This document shows positions 31,313 to 39,272 of a stretch of 64,000 nt of DNA, in pieces. Location of the stretch: NCBI GenBank assembly GCA_035353815.1, contig DAOQAG010000007.1:55022-119021 (forward strand), read 5' to 3'. This DNA is from JAKPUX01 sp035353815 (lineage in GTDB: Bacteria; Zhuqueibacterota; Zhuqueibacteria; Residuimicrobiales; Residuimicrobiaceae). Within the stretch, counting starts at the first letter, position 1. Each line of letters opens with the position of its first letter. Below the pieces are notes generated by a model. That model was not told the origin of the DNA. It searched no databases and saw nothing but the letters and a program-made list of their open reading frames with translations. The translations under genes were made by a program, and so were the position numbers.

Positions 31313-32332
31313 TTGGAAACGATCTTGCTGGAAAAGCTCTTCAGGAAGTGTTATTCCGAAACCCCGGACCGCATCAATCCGCTCAAGGGCGATGGCTCGG
31401 AGCGGCGCATTTATCGCATGCAGAATGTCTATCGATCGGTCATCGGTGTGGCGGGTGATAACCGTCCCGAGAATGAGGCCTTTTGTTCCTTCACCGCTCA
31501 TTTCACCCGGTTCCATCTGCCCGTGCCGGCCATCTATGTGGAGGAGTTGGAGCATGGCATCTATCTCGAGCAGGACCTGGGCTTTTTCACCTTGTTCGAA
31601 TGGATGCAGTCGATCCGGGAGAAGGAAGGCTTAAGTCCGGCGATCCTCGCCATGTACCGGAAGGTGCTTTCCTGGCTGCCGCACTTTCAGATCACCGCCG
31701 GGCGCTCCATCGACTACAGCTATTGTTATCAGCATGCCCTCTTCGGCCGGGATTCCATGCTCTGGGATCTGCGCTATTTTCAGCACCGGTTCCTCGCGCC
31801 CTTTTACCGCAAACCTCTGGATGTTCAGGCCCTTGGGCACGACTTTGCGCGCCTGGTTGACCATCTCCTTGAGGAGCCGACGCAAAATTTCCTCTACCGT
31901 GATTTCCAGTCGCGCAACGTGATGATCCTGGACAACGAGCCGCATTTCATCGACTATCAATCCGGCCGCCGCGGCGCGCTGCAGTACGATGTCGCCTCCC
32001 TCCTTTTCGATGCCAAGGCCAACCTCCCGCAGCCCGTGCGGGAGGAGTTGCTCTCCCATTATATCAGCGTGCTGCGCGAGGTCGAGCCGGTCGAGGAAGA
32101 GCGGTTCCGGCACTATTTCTACAGCTTTGTGCTGGTCCGGGTGCTGCAGGCTTTAGGCGCGTATGGCTATCTGGCTGCGGTCAAGGGCAAGAAGAACTTT
32201 TTGAAATCAGTGCCCTTTGCCCTGGCCAACCTGGAAATCCTGCTGGATAAGGCCGCCATTCTGCAGCACCTGCCGGTGCTGCGGCGGGTCTTTCTCGATC
32301 TCATCGAAGACCCCGCCCTGCGCCAGTTTTGA
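31313..32332 (+). CDS. AmgK-like sugar kinase (APH family)
   Basis: The 339-residue aminoglycoside-phosphotransferase-fold kinase has DGSERRIYRM as nucleotide loop, catalytic FLYRDFQSRNVMI (Asp197, Asn202) and the metal Asp214 in FIDYQSGRRGALQYDVASLL. This set fits AmgK, which phosphorylates N-acetylmuramic acid or N-acetylglucosamine at C1 in cell-wall recycling, better than drug kinases. The next genes encode a RapZ C-domain and a MurU-like nucleotidyltransferase, the expected partner. I propose the TTG at 31313 (AGGACGG upstream) as start; there is no ATG in a suitable place, and the frame upstream runs through the divergent promoter region. Confidence 0.82.
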   Translation: METILLEKLFRKCYSETPDRINPLKGDGSERRIYRMQNVYRSVIGVAGDNRPENEAFCSFTAHFTRFHLPVPAIYVEELEHGIYLEQDLGFFTLFEWMQSIREKEGLSPAILAMYRKVLSWLPHFQITAGRSIDYSYCYQHALFGRDSMLWDLRYFQHRFLAPFYRKPLDVQALGHDFARLVDHLLEEPTQNFLYRDFQSRNVMILDNEPHFIDYQSGRRGALQYDVASLLFDAKANLPQPVREELLSHYISVLREVEPVEEERFRHYFYSFVLVRVLQALGAYGYLAAVKGKKNFLKSVPFALANLEILLDKAAILQHLPVLRRVFLDLIEDPALRQF

Positions 32333-32350
32333 TGACCTTCGGGAGTTCGA

Positions 32351-32755
32351 ATGAACAAGAGGTTGACCATCACCATCTACAGTTTCGGCTATCATGTTTC
32401 CGGGATCCCCCGAGATCCCTCCGGCCACGGCGGCGGTTTTGTCTTCGACTGCCGCGGGCTGCCCAATCCCGGCCGCGATCCCGGCTTTCTCCGCTTGACC
32501 GGTGAGGATGCGGCCGTGCAGCGCCATCTCGACTCCGATCCGGATACCGGACGTTTTCTCGATCATGCCGAGGCGTTGATCAAGATCAGTGCGGCCAGCT
32601 ATAGCGCGCGCGGCTTTGAGCGCCTGATGGTGAGTTTTGGCTGTACTGGCGGCCAGCACCGTTCGGTCTTTTGCGCCAGCCGCATCGCTGCGCGTCTGCG
32701 GGCGGCGGGATATCAGGTTGAGCTGATCCATCTTGACAAACCGGATTTTGCATGA
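32351..32755 (+). CDS. Stand-alone RapZ C-terminal domain protein
   Basis: The 134 residues correspond to only the C-terminal half of RapZ: ITIYSFGYHVSGIP, FVFDCRGLPNPGRDPGFLRLTGED and the binding-loop motif SFGCTGGQHRSV at 95-106. In E. coli full-length RapZ binds glucosamine-6-phosphate with this domain and presents the GlmZ small RNA to RNase E. The N-terminal kinase-like half is absent. Placement between an AmgK-like kinase (18 bp) and a MurU-like enzyme (ATGA overlap) suggests an amino-sugar sensor or enzyme in the same pathway. In some Bacteroidetes the two domains are joined in one protein. Confidence 0.88.
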   Translation: MNKRLTITIYSFGYHVSGIPRDPSGHGGGFVFDCRGLPNPGRDPGFLRLTGEDAAVQRHLDSDPDTGRFLDHAEALIKISAASYSARGFERLMVSFGCTGGQHRSVFCASRIAARLRAAGYQVELIHLDKPDFA

Positions 32756-33531
32756 ATGCGATGATTCTGGCGGCGGGATTCGGCACCCGTCTCCTGCCGC
32801 TGACCCGCGACCTGCCCAAAGCGCTGGTGCCACTGGCGGGCCGGCCTTTGCTCGAGATCACCTTGCGGCGGTTGATCGCCGCCGGCTTTGACCGGATCGC
32901 CGTCAACAGCCATCATTTCGCCGGCCTGGTGCGCGCCTGGCTCGCCGCGCACCCGATGCCCGGCGCGGAGATCCTGCTCTCGGAAGAGTCTGAGATCCTC
33001 GGCACCGGCGGCGGCATTGCCCGGATGATCTCCCTGCTCGGTGCTGAACAGCCGGTTCTGGTGCACAATGTCGACGTCCTCACGGCTCTGCCCCTGCAGG
33101 AGCTCTACGCCGCCCATGTGCGCCTCGAGGCTGCGGCAACCCTGGCCATCTCAGAGCGCACCACGCAACGCTACCTCGTGTTCGATGATGAGGCCCGTCT
33201 CTGCGGCCGCGCCGATGCCAGCCGGCAAAAGCTGGAGCTGGTGCGGCCGCCCGCAGGCGCGCCCCACTGCTTCGCCTTCAACGGCATCCAGGTCATCACG
33301 CCGCGCCTGTTCGCAGACGCGCCGGAGCGCTCCTTCTCCAGCATCGACCGCTATCTCGCCGCAGCCGCCGCAGCGGAACGTGTCTTCGGGTGGCGGATGG
33401 ACGCCTGGTACTGGCGCGATCTGGGCAAGCCGGCCGATCTGGAAGCGGCGGCTGCGGATATGGACAAGGGAAGGATTCGACTCGATCCGGCAGGCGATGG
33501 CGCGCCGGGATCAGGCGGCGTCACCGCGTAA
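32752..33531 (+). CDS. MurU-like sugar-1-phosphate nucleotidyltransferase
   Basis: The 259-residue nucleotidyltransferase begins MNAMILAAGFGTRLLPLTRD LPKAL, the G-x-G-T-R...P-K signature, with EILGTGGGIARM and LVHNVDVLT (metal Asp) later. It would make UDP-MurNAc or UDP-GlcNAc from the 1-phosphate supplied by the AmgK-like kinase. Its ATG overlaps the previous stop. The last dozen residues (GDGAPGSGGVTA) are not enzyme-like: they are encoded by the first copy of the 51-bp tandem repeat that follows, so the original C-terminus seems to have been replaced. Confidence 0.85.
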   Translation: MNAMILAAGFGTRLLPLTRDLPKALVPLAGRPLLEITLRRLIAAGFDRIAVNSHHFAGLVRAWLAAHPMPGAEILLSEESEILGTGGGIARMISLLGAEQPVLVHNVDVLTALPLQELYAAHVRLEAAATLAISERTTQRYLVFDDEARLCGRADASRQKLELVRPPAGAPHCFAFNGIQVITPRLFADAPERSFSSIDRYLAAAAAAERVFGWRMDAWYWRDLGKPADLEAAAADMDKGRIRLDPAGDGAPGSGGVTA

Positions 33532-33831
33532 CTTGATAGCACAGGAGATGGCGCGCCGGGATCAGGCGGCGTCACCGCGTAACTTGATAGCACAGGAGAT
33601 GNNNNNNNNNNNNNNNNNNNNNNNNNNNNNNNNNNNNNNNNNNNNNNNNNNNNNNNNNNNNNNNNNNNNNNNNNNNNNNNNNNNNNNNNNNNNNNNNNNN
33701 NGATGGCGCGCCGGGATCAGGCGGCGTCACCGCGTAACTTGATAGCACAGGAGATGGCGCGCCGGGATCAGGCGGCGTCACCGCGTAACTGGATAGCACA
33801 GGCGGATCTGCGCCGGGATCAGGCGGCGTCC
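33496..33831. repeat. 51-bp tandem array between murU-like gene and adenosine deaminase
   Basis: Copies begin at 33496, 33547 and 33598, then 100 N, then at 33702 and 33753, and a diverged partial copy ends near 33831. The period is exactly 51 bp, a multiple of three. The shared core GCGCCGGGATCAGGCGGCGT includes, on the minus strand, the last codons and TGA of the deaminase (GAC GCC GCC TGA), and on the plus strand it encodes the murU C-terminus before a TAA. The true copy number is hidden by the gap. Confidence 0.92.
33602..33701. other. Assembly gap (100 N)
   Basis: Exactly 100 N, inside the 51-bp repeat array. Confidence 0.99.
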
Positions 33832-34829
33832 CATCGCGACTCGATCCTGGTGCGCAAGGCTTGTTTCTCTTCCTCCGGCAAAAAAGCCCCCTCCACCCCG
33901 TTCAGCACGATCCGGTGCAACTCTCCATGCGTCAAATCAAAGCTCTTTTGCGCCAGCCGGTATTCATCGGTCAGGCACACCTGGAAAACCTCGGGATCAT
34001 CGGTGTGCAGCGCGACGATCAGCCCCTGCCGCAAGTAGTACGGAAAGGGATGCATGGTGATATCGGGGACGACATTAAGGCGGAGATTGCTGCTCAGGCA
34101 CTGGGTGAGGGGGATCTTTTCGCTGCGGAGACGTTCGATCAGCGCCGGATCCTCCATGGCGCGGGTGCCATGGTCGATGCGCTCCGCCTTGAGCAGATCG
34201 AGGGCATCGCGGACGCTCTCAGCGCCTCTTGCTTCCCCGGCATGGACGGTGCGGTGCAGTCCGGCCTCCAGGGCCAGTGCGAATGGGCGGATAAATCCCG
34301 CCTGCGGGAAGAGGGACTCATCGCCCGAGAGGCCGACGCCGGCGATGAGGGGATGTTCGAGGCGGGCGATGCGTTCGACCAGGGCAGCGGTCTTTTGCTC
34401 GCCGTGGGATCGCTGCAGGTTGACGATCATGCGGGCCTTGATCTGCGGTTCCACCTCCTGCACGCAGCGATGGAGCAGATCCACGGTCTCCTCGAGATCG
34501 AAGCCGAGGTCGAGATACTTTTGCAGGGCGCAATCGAACTCGACGTAGAGGACATTCTGGTTGATGAGCGTCTGCAGCAATTCGCGGGTGATGCGCTCGA
34601 GGTCTTCGGGGTGCTGGACATGGTTGGAGACCGTACGCATGGCGGTGACAAACTGGGTGAGGTCCTCGAAGCGGTAGAGGCGCTCGACTTCGGCGCTGCT
34701 TTTCGGGACATATCCGGCGCGATTGCGCTTCATCAAGGCGATGGCGGTCGCCGGCTGGATCGAGCCCTCAAGGTGGAGGTGCAGCTCGACCTTGGGCATC
34801 CGCCAGATATAATCATTTTCCTGTTCCAC
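33819..34829 (-). CDS. Adenosine deaminase family protein
   Basis: The 336-residue metal-dependent hydrolase has all ADA motifs: MPKVELHLHLEGSIQ (zinc His pair), the catalytic VHAGEARGAES, ERIDHGTRAMEDP and ALHTDDPEVFQ. It deaminates adenosine or, in some relatives, adenine or 6-aminodeoxyfutalosine; the sequence does not decide which. It follows dnaE by 87 bp, a gap with a TATATT -10-like site. Its stop codon lies within the seed of the 51-bp repeat array, so its last residues (WDAA) border that array. Confidence 0.9.
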   Translation of the reverse strand: MEQENDYIWRMPKVELHLHLEGSIQPATAIALMKRNRAGYVPKSSAEVERLYRFEDLTQFVTAMRTVSNHVQHPEDLERITRELLQTLINQNVLYVEFDCALQKYLDLGFDLEETVDLLHRCVQEVEPQIKARMIVNLQRSHGEQKTAALVERIARLEHPLIAGVGLSGDESLFPQAGFIRPFALALEAGLHRTVHAGEARGAESVRDALDLLKAERIDHGTRAMEDPALIERLRSEKIPLTQCLSSNLRLNVVPDITMHPFPYYLRQGLIVALHTDDPEVFQVCLTDEYRLAQKSFDLTHGELHRIVLNGVEGAFLPEEEKQALRTRIESRWDAA

Positions 34830-34879
34830 GCTCTCCTTTTCCCCATACTATCCCGCAGCACATGGCGACCCCTTCCGAT

Positions 34880-34908
34880 AATATAGAACAAAGCGCTCAC
34901 AATAGCCA
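34880..34908 (-). promoter_or_regulatory. Possible promoter for adenosine deaminase
   Basis: TGGCTA, 17 bp, TATATT on the minus strand; the -35 is poor. Confidence 0.35.
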
Positions 34909-34916
34909 GCATAAAG

Positions 34917-37900
34917 TTATAAAAACGTGACCTTGTCCACAATCAGATTGACGGCGCCGAATTGTTCATCCACCTTGCCGTGCAGCACAAAGGGCCGGGT
35001 TTGCGTCATGCGATGGGCAAATTGGGCATAGGTACGCGGGAAAAAGGTCGTTTCATAGATCGCCGTGGTATCCTCAAAGCTGAGAAATTCCATCAACTCG
35101 TGGGTTCTCGTCGTGGTCACCTTGGCCGTGATCAGCCAGCCGATAGTCGTCACCTGCTCACCGACGTGTTTCTCGAGATCACAGCCGCGGATGTGGGGAA
35201 TGCGCTGCATGTGTTCGCGATAGAGTTCGAGGGGGTGGGCCGAGAGTAAAAAGCCGAGGGTCTCCTCCTCCATGCGCAGCAGCTCCGCAGCGGCATAGGG
35301 CGGGGGTTGTGGCAGATTCTCAAGCTCGGCGGGGTCGGCTGCGAAAAGCGGCAGGGTGCCCGCTGCGAGCAGCGATCGCCGGCTACAGTGGAGATGGAGC
35401 TGCCAGAGCAGCTGTGGCCGGTTTTTCTCCTTTTCCAGGGCATCGAAGCAGCCCGCCTTGATGAGAATGGCGCCATCGGCGGCCGTGACCGGTGTCCGCT
35501 CGAGAAAATCGGCCAGGCTCCGGAACGGTCCGCGGTGGGTGCGTTCGTGGAGGAGCGCCTCCCGTGTCTCGCGGTTGAGGGCTTTGAGCTGCATCAGTCC
35601 GACGCGCACCTGCTGCCCCCGGCCATGATAGGCGCAGCGGCTGAGGTTGATGTCAGGAGGCAGGATCTCCAGTCCCATCCGCCGGGCCTCGGAGATGTAG
35701 GCGAAGGGGGAATAATAGCCGCCCTGGTTGGTGATCACGGCAGCGATGAACTCGGCCGGATAGTGCGCGCGCAGCCAGGCGGACTGATAGGAGACCAGGG
35801 CGAAGGAAGCCGAATGGGGTTTGCAAAAGCTGTATTCGGCAAAGCTGAGGATCATCGCCCAGATCTGGTCGCACACCTCCGGGGTGGCGCCGTGCCGCGC
35901 CGCGCCGGCGTAAAAGCGTTCCTTGTATTCGGCCAGCTGGCGCTGCTTGTTCTTCTTGCCCACCACCTTGCGCAGGCCATCGGCGGCGGAGGCATCGAAA
36001 TCGGCCAGCGCGATGGCGATCTTGGAGACATCCTCCTGATAGACCATGATGCCATAGGTCTCTTTGAGCATTTCCTCCAGGCGTGGATGCAGGGGCTGCC
36101 AGCTGCCGCCGTTGAGACGGCGGATGTACTCGCTGATAAAGACCGCCGCGGCCGGGCGGATGATCGAGCTGTGGATGACGAGATGTTCAAAATCGCCCTT
36201 GCCGGTTTTGCGCTGCAGCTGGCGCATGGCGGGCGATTCGACGTAAAAGACGCCGATGGTATCGCCCCGCGCCAGCAGATCCTGGGTGGCCTGATCCCGA
36301 AGAGGATTGAGGCGGTGGAAATCGATCTCGCGGCCATAATTCTCGCGGATGGCGGCGCGGGCGTCGCGAATGACGGCCAGGGAGCGGTTGCCGAGGATGT
36401 CCATCTTGACCAGTCCCATCTCTTCGGCCTGGTCCTTTTCCCATTGTACCACCATCACCCGGCTGACGTCGCGCGGCAGGCCTTGGTCGCCCGCTTCCGC
36501 TGCCGCGGAGCGCTGCAGGATCTTCTTTGCCGGCTGCAGCGGCACGTAGCGTTCGAGGCCGTCCGGGGCGATGACCACCCCGCCGCAATGGACGGAGAGG
36601 TGGCGGGGGAAGCCGCGAATGCGGTCGGCGAGGCGCAGGATTTCGGGCCAGGGCGCCTGCAGTTCAGTGCCCTTGAACACCGGATGGGTGTCGATCATCG
36701 TCTGGATGCTTTTAGGCTGCCAGTAGCTGGTCATCTTTTTGGTCACGGCACCGATCTCGGCATCCGGAAGGCCATAGACCTTGGCGATTTCTCGTACTGC
36801 CGAGCGCGCCTTGAAACTGTTGTGGTTGGCGATCATCGCGACGCAGCCCTGGCCGTAGCGGTGGAAGAGATAGTCGAGGATGTCATCCCGCTCATCCCAG
36901 GGGAAATCGACATCGATGTCGGGGGGATCGCTGCGGCCGGGATTGAGGAAGCGCTCGAAAAAGAGGTCATAGCGGATGGGATCGACATGGGTGATGCCGA
37001 GGCAGTAGCTGACCAGACTGGAGGCGGCCGACCCGCGGCCGCAGGTTCGCGGTGCCTGGTGAACCGCGTCGGCGACGACGAGAAAATAGGGGGCGAACCC
37101 CTTGCTGTTGATCAGATCCAGTTCATAGTTCATGCGTTTGGCCACCGGCGGGGTGATCTCGCCGTAGCGCCAGCGTGCGCCGGCCAGGACCTCATTGCGG
37201 AGCCAGCTTTGCGCGTCCTCACCGTTCGGGCCGGTGAAGGAGGGAAAGACAAAGTGGCCGAAATCGAGATCGAAGGTGCACTGGCGGGCGATGGCGGCGG
37301 AGTTCGCGAGCGCATCGGGGGCATCCGGGAAGAGGGGCTCCATTTCGCGGGGGGAGCGGAGCCGTGCCTGCGGCGAGGCCACCTCGCCGGCCGGGATGCG
37401 CTCCAGGGTGGTGTTAAGATCGATGGCGCGCAGGAGGCGGTGGACGGGATAATCCGCCTCGCTGAGGAACCAGGCGGCGCAGCTGGCCACGGGCGGGAGG
37501 CGGTGCTCCCGGGCGAAACGCAGGAGGCGTTCGCGCTCGCCATGCGGGACGATCTCGGCATAGAGATTTTCGCGGAAGCTGCTGGCGAGCAGGATTTGCA
37601 GCAGGGGAATTTCCGGTGTCAGGATCACGATATCGGCGTCGTAGGGCTGCAGCAGCGCCCCGAGGCAGGGGGCCGCTTCCGTATGGATGGCGGTGATGAG
37701 CCGGCAGAGGGTGTGATAGCCGCGCAGGTTTTTGGCGAGCACGATGGCATTTTCGCCTCCCGCCTGGAGATGGGCGCCGACGAGGGGCTGCAGGTGGTGC
37801 TGCCGGGCCTCATCGCGGAAGAAGGCCAGGCCATAGAGCCCGTTGGTATCGGTCAGGGCGAGATGGGTGCATCCCATCTGCTCCGCCGCGGTGCAGATCT

Positions 37901-37967
37901 CGGCAATGGTGTTGGCGCCGCGGCAGAGCGAATAGTTGGAATGGAGATGCAGGGGAACAAAGTCCAT
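34917..37967 (-). CDS. dnaE: DNA polymerase III alpha subunit, short (DnaE2-like) type
   Basis: The 1016-residue C-family polymerase has an N-terminal PHP domain (LHLHSNYSLCRG, LALTDTNGLYGL), the catalytic palm with PDIDVDFPWDERDDILDYLF and the third Asp in LVKMDILGNRSL, RGSAASSLVSYCLG, fingers, a helix-hairpin-helix region and a C-terminal OB domain (TTIGWLITAKVTTTRTHELM). It lacks the extra C-terminal clamp-loader-binding domain of replicative DnaE and is shorter, like DnaE2 of mutasomes. A TLPLF segment near residue 855 may bind the clamp. It is downstream of an ImuB-like gene and lexA with a GNAT-like gene between. Error-prone lesion bypass is therefore likely, but a replicative role cannot be excluded. 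Confidence 0.9.
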   Translation of the reverse strand: MDFVPLHLHSNYSLCRGANTIAEICTAAEQMGCTHLALTDTNGLYGLAFFRDEARQHHLQPLVGAHLQAGGENAIVLAKNLRGYHTLCRLITAIHTEAAPCLGALLQPYDADIVILTPEIPLLQILLASSFRENLYAEIVPHGERERLLRFAREHRLPPVASCAAWFLSEADYPVHRLLRAIDLNTTLERIPAGEVASPQARLRSPREMEPLFPDAPDALANSAAIARQCTFDLDFGHFVFPSFTGPNGEDAQSWLRNEVLAGARWRYGEITPPVAKRMNYELDLINSKGFAPYFLVVADAVHQAPRTCGRGSAASSLVSYCLGITHVDPIRYDLFFERFLNPGRSDPPDIDVDFPWDERDDILDYLFHRYGQGCVAMIANHNSFKARSAVREIAKVYGLPDAEIGAVTKKMTSYWQPKSIQTMIDTHPVFKGTELQAPWPEILRLADRIRGFPRHLSVHCGGVVIAPDGLERYVPLQPAKKILQRSAAAEAGDQGLPRDVSRVMVVQWEKDQAEEMGLVKMDILGNRSLAVIRDARAAIRENYGREIDFHRLNPLRDQATQDLLARGDTIGVFYVESPAMRQLQRKTGKGDFEHLVIHSSIIRPAAAVFISEYIRRLNGGSWQPLHPRLEEMLKETYGIMVYQEDVSKIAIALADFDASAADGLRKVVGKKNKQRQLAEYKERFYAGAARHGATPEVCDQIWAMILSFAEYSFCKPHSASFALVSYQSAWLRAHYPAEFIAAVITNQGGYYSPFAYISEARRMGLEILPPDINLSRCAYHGRGQQVRVGLMQLKALNRETREALLHERTHRGPFRSLADFLERTPVTAADGAILIKAGCFDALEKEKNRPQLLWQLHLHCSRRSLLAAGTLPLFAADPAELENLPQPPPYAAAELLRMEEETLGFLLSAHPLELYREHMQRIPHIRGCDLEKHVGEQVTTIGWLITAKVTTTRTHELMEFLSFEDTTAIYETTFFPRTYAQFAHRMTQTRPFVLHGKVDEQFGAVNLIVDKVTFL

Positions 37968-37986
37968 AGGTGCAGCGGTAATCGCC

Positions 37987-39168
37987 TCAGTTCAGGGGCT
38001 TTTGCATGACCGCATAGGTCTTGGAGAGGTGGGCGCCCTCCATCGCCTCACCGACGCGGATGACGAGAACGTTGTCCTCCAGGACCCAGCCGAAATCGCA
38101 ATAGTCGTAGCCCTTTTTCTGTGAATAGAGTTTTTGTTGCCAGAGCATGACGCCGTCGAGGCCGAGGCGGCGGAATTTCTGTTTCACGCCCATATAGCCG
38201 AGGCGGAAGCCCTTGATCTGCTTGCGCGTCAGGATCATTTTGGCGGCGCGCAGCAATTCAAAGCGCCGGGCGCCCGGAGTGACGGCCATGCGTTCAAAGA
38301 TGTTGGGCACGCCGCCGAAAAAGGCCGCGAGTTCGCCCTTGACATAGACGAAGAGGAAGAGGCCCTTTTCCATCACCAGTTGCATGTCATCGACGTTCTT
38401 GAAAAACTCCGCCTGGGTGAAGGGAACGAAGCCCCAGTTATCGTTCCAGGCATCGTTATAGACCTCGAGCATTTCGGCCTTGCGCACCGCAAGGGGACGC
38501 TGGTCCCAGGTCTCGATAGTCACGCCAAAGTGTTCGATCACCTTTTTGCCGACCCGTTCCAGCTTTTCTTCCATCGGGCGGTTGACCGGGACCTCCCAGG
38601 ATTTGACGCGCTTGACCACCTCCATGCCATAGTCCTGCAGCAGCTTTTCGTAATAGGGCATGTTGAACTGATAATAGACCACCGGGCGGGTTTCGAATCC
38701 CGCGACAAGCAATCCGGGGGTGGCCTCATTGATGGGCAGATTCTGCGGGCCGCGCATCGCCTCCATGCCCTTGCTCTTGAGCCAGGCCGCCGCGGCATCG
38801 AGCAAAGCGGTGGTGACCGCCGGATCGTCGCTGCTCTCGAACTGGCCGAAAAAACCGACCTTGTCGTTCCAGTGGCGGTTATGGTTGTGGTTGATGAAGG
38901 CGTTGCAGCGGCCGACGACCGTCTCATCGCGCAGGGCGAGGAAAAAGGTCATCTCGCCATGCTCGAAGAAGAGGTTGGCGGGTTCAAAGAAGCCGGTGAT
39001 GCCGAGCAGCTTGAAGCCGAGGTACTCGTAATCGAGCAGGGGGACGAAATGGGGCTCGTTTTTGTAGTGTTGCCAGTGAAAATCGACGAATTTCTTCAAC
39101 AGGCGCCGGTCGTCGGCGCTCTGGTTGGAAAACTGGATGATGCGGCAAGGTGCAGTAGTCATGGCCAC
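37987..39168 (-). CDS. GNAT-like protein of unknown substrate
   Basis: The 393-residue protein belongs to a conserved family with a GNAT acetyltransferase-like fold: EMTFFLALRDETVVGRCNAFINHNHN and FGQFESSDDPAVTTALLDAA in the first half, GPQNLPINEATPGLLV in the middle, and a second GNAT-like half with KGELAAFFGGVPNI and GYMGVKQKFRRLGLDGVM. The substrate of the family is unknown. It has a strong promoter of its own and is followed by dnaE after 19 bp, so it may set dnaE expression. Whether it takes part in DNA damage response is only suggested by position. Confidence 0.75.
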   Translation of the reverse strand: MAMTTAPCRIIQFSNQSADDRRLLKKFVDFHWQHYKNEPHFVPLLDYEYLGFKLLGITGFFEPANLFFEHGEMTFFLALRDETVVGRCNAFINHNHNRHWNDKVGFFGQFESSDDPAVTTALLDAAAAWLKSKGMEAMRGPQNLPINEATPGLLVAGFETRPVVYYQFNMPYYEKLLQDYGMEVVKRVKSWEVPVNRPMEEKLERVGKKVIEHFGVTIETWDQRPLAVRKAEMLEVYNDAWNDNWGFVPFTQAEFFKNVDDMQLVMEKGLFLFVYVKGELAAFFGGVPNIFERMAVTPGARRFELLRAAKMILTRKQIKGFRLGYMGVKQKFRRLGLDGVMLWQQKLYSQKKGYDYCDFGWVLEDNVLVIRVGEAMEGAHLSKTYAVMQKPLN

Positions 39169-39213
39169 TCCGGGTTGAGTTTCACGATCGGCGCCTTTTC
39201 AGGGCTTGGGCAA

Positions 39214-39242
39214 AGTATACGCATTTGCCGCGGTTAATCCAA
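39214..39242 (-). promoter_or_regulatory. Promoter for the GNAT-like gene and dnaE
   Basis: TTGGAT, 17 bp, TATACT on the minus strand. Thirteen bases AAATGCGTATACT around the -10 are identical to the lexA promoter. The leader has a GTGAAACT half-site also found in the lexA palindrome. Confidence 0.65.
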
Positions 39243-39272
39243 GTTTTTTCACGGCGGCAGCGGGCGGGCGCC

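Noticed and set aside
31313..32332. Aminoglycoside resistance kinase
   Set aside because: The neighbours (RapZ C-domain and MurU-like enzyme) and motif set point to cell-wall sugar salvage.
33496..33831. CRISPR-like regular repeats
   Set aside because: The whole 51-bp unit is repeated with no variable spacers, and there are no cas genes; the 60-bp and 70-bp arrays fail for the same reason.
33041..34038. Open frames running through the N gaps and the 51-bp array
   Set aside because: They depend on unknown bases and on repeat sequence, with no protein features.
35307..38009. A 900-codon open frame antisense to dnaE, and similar ones opposite E1, LexA/ImuB and lpd
   Set aside because: All are shadows produced by the codon bias of the real genes on the other strand.
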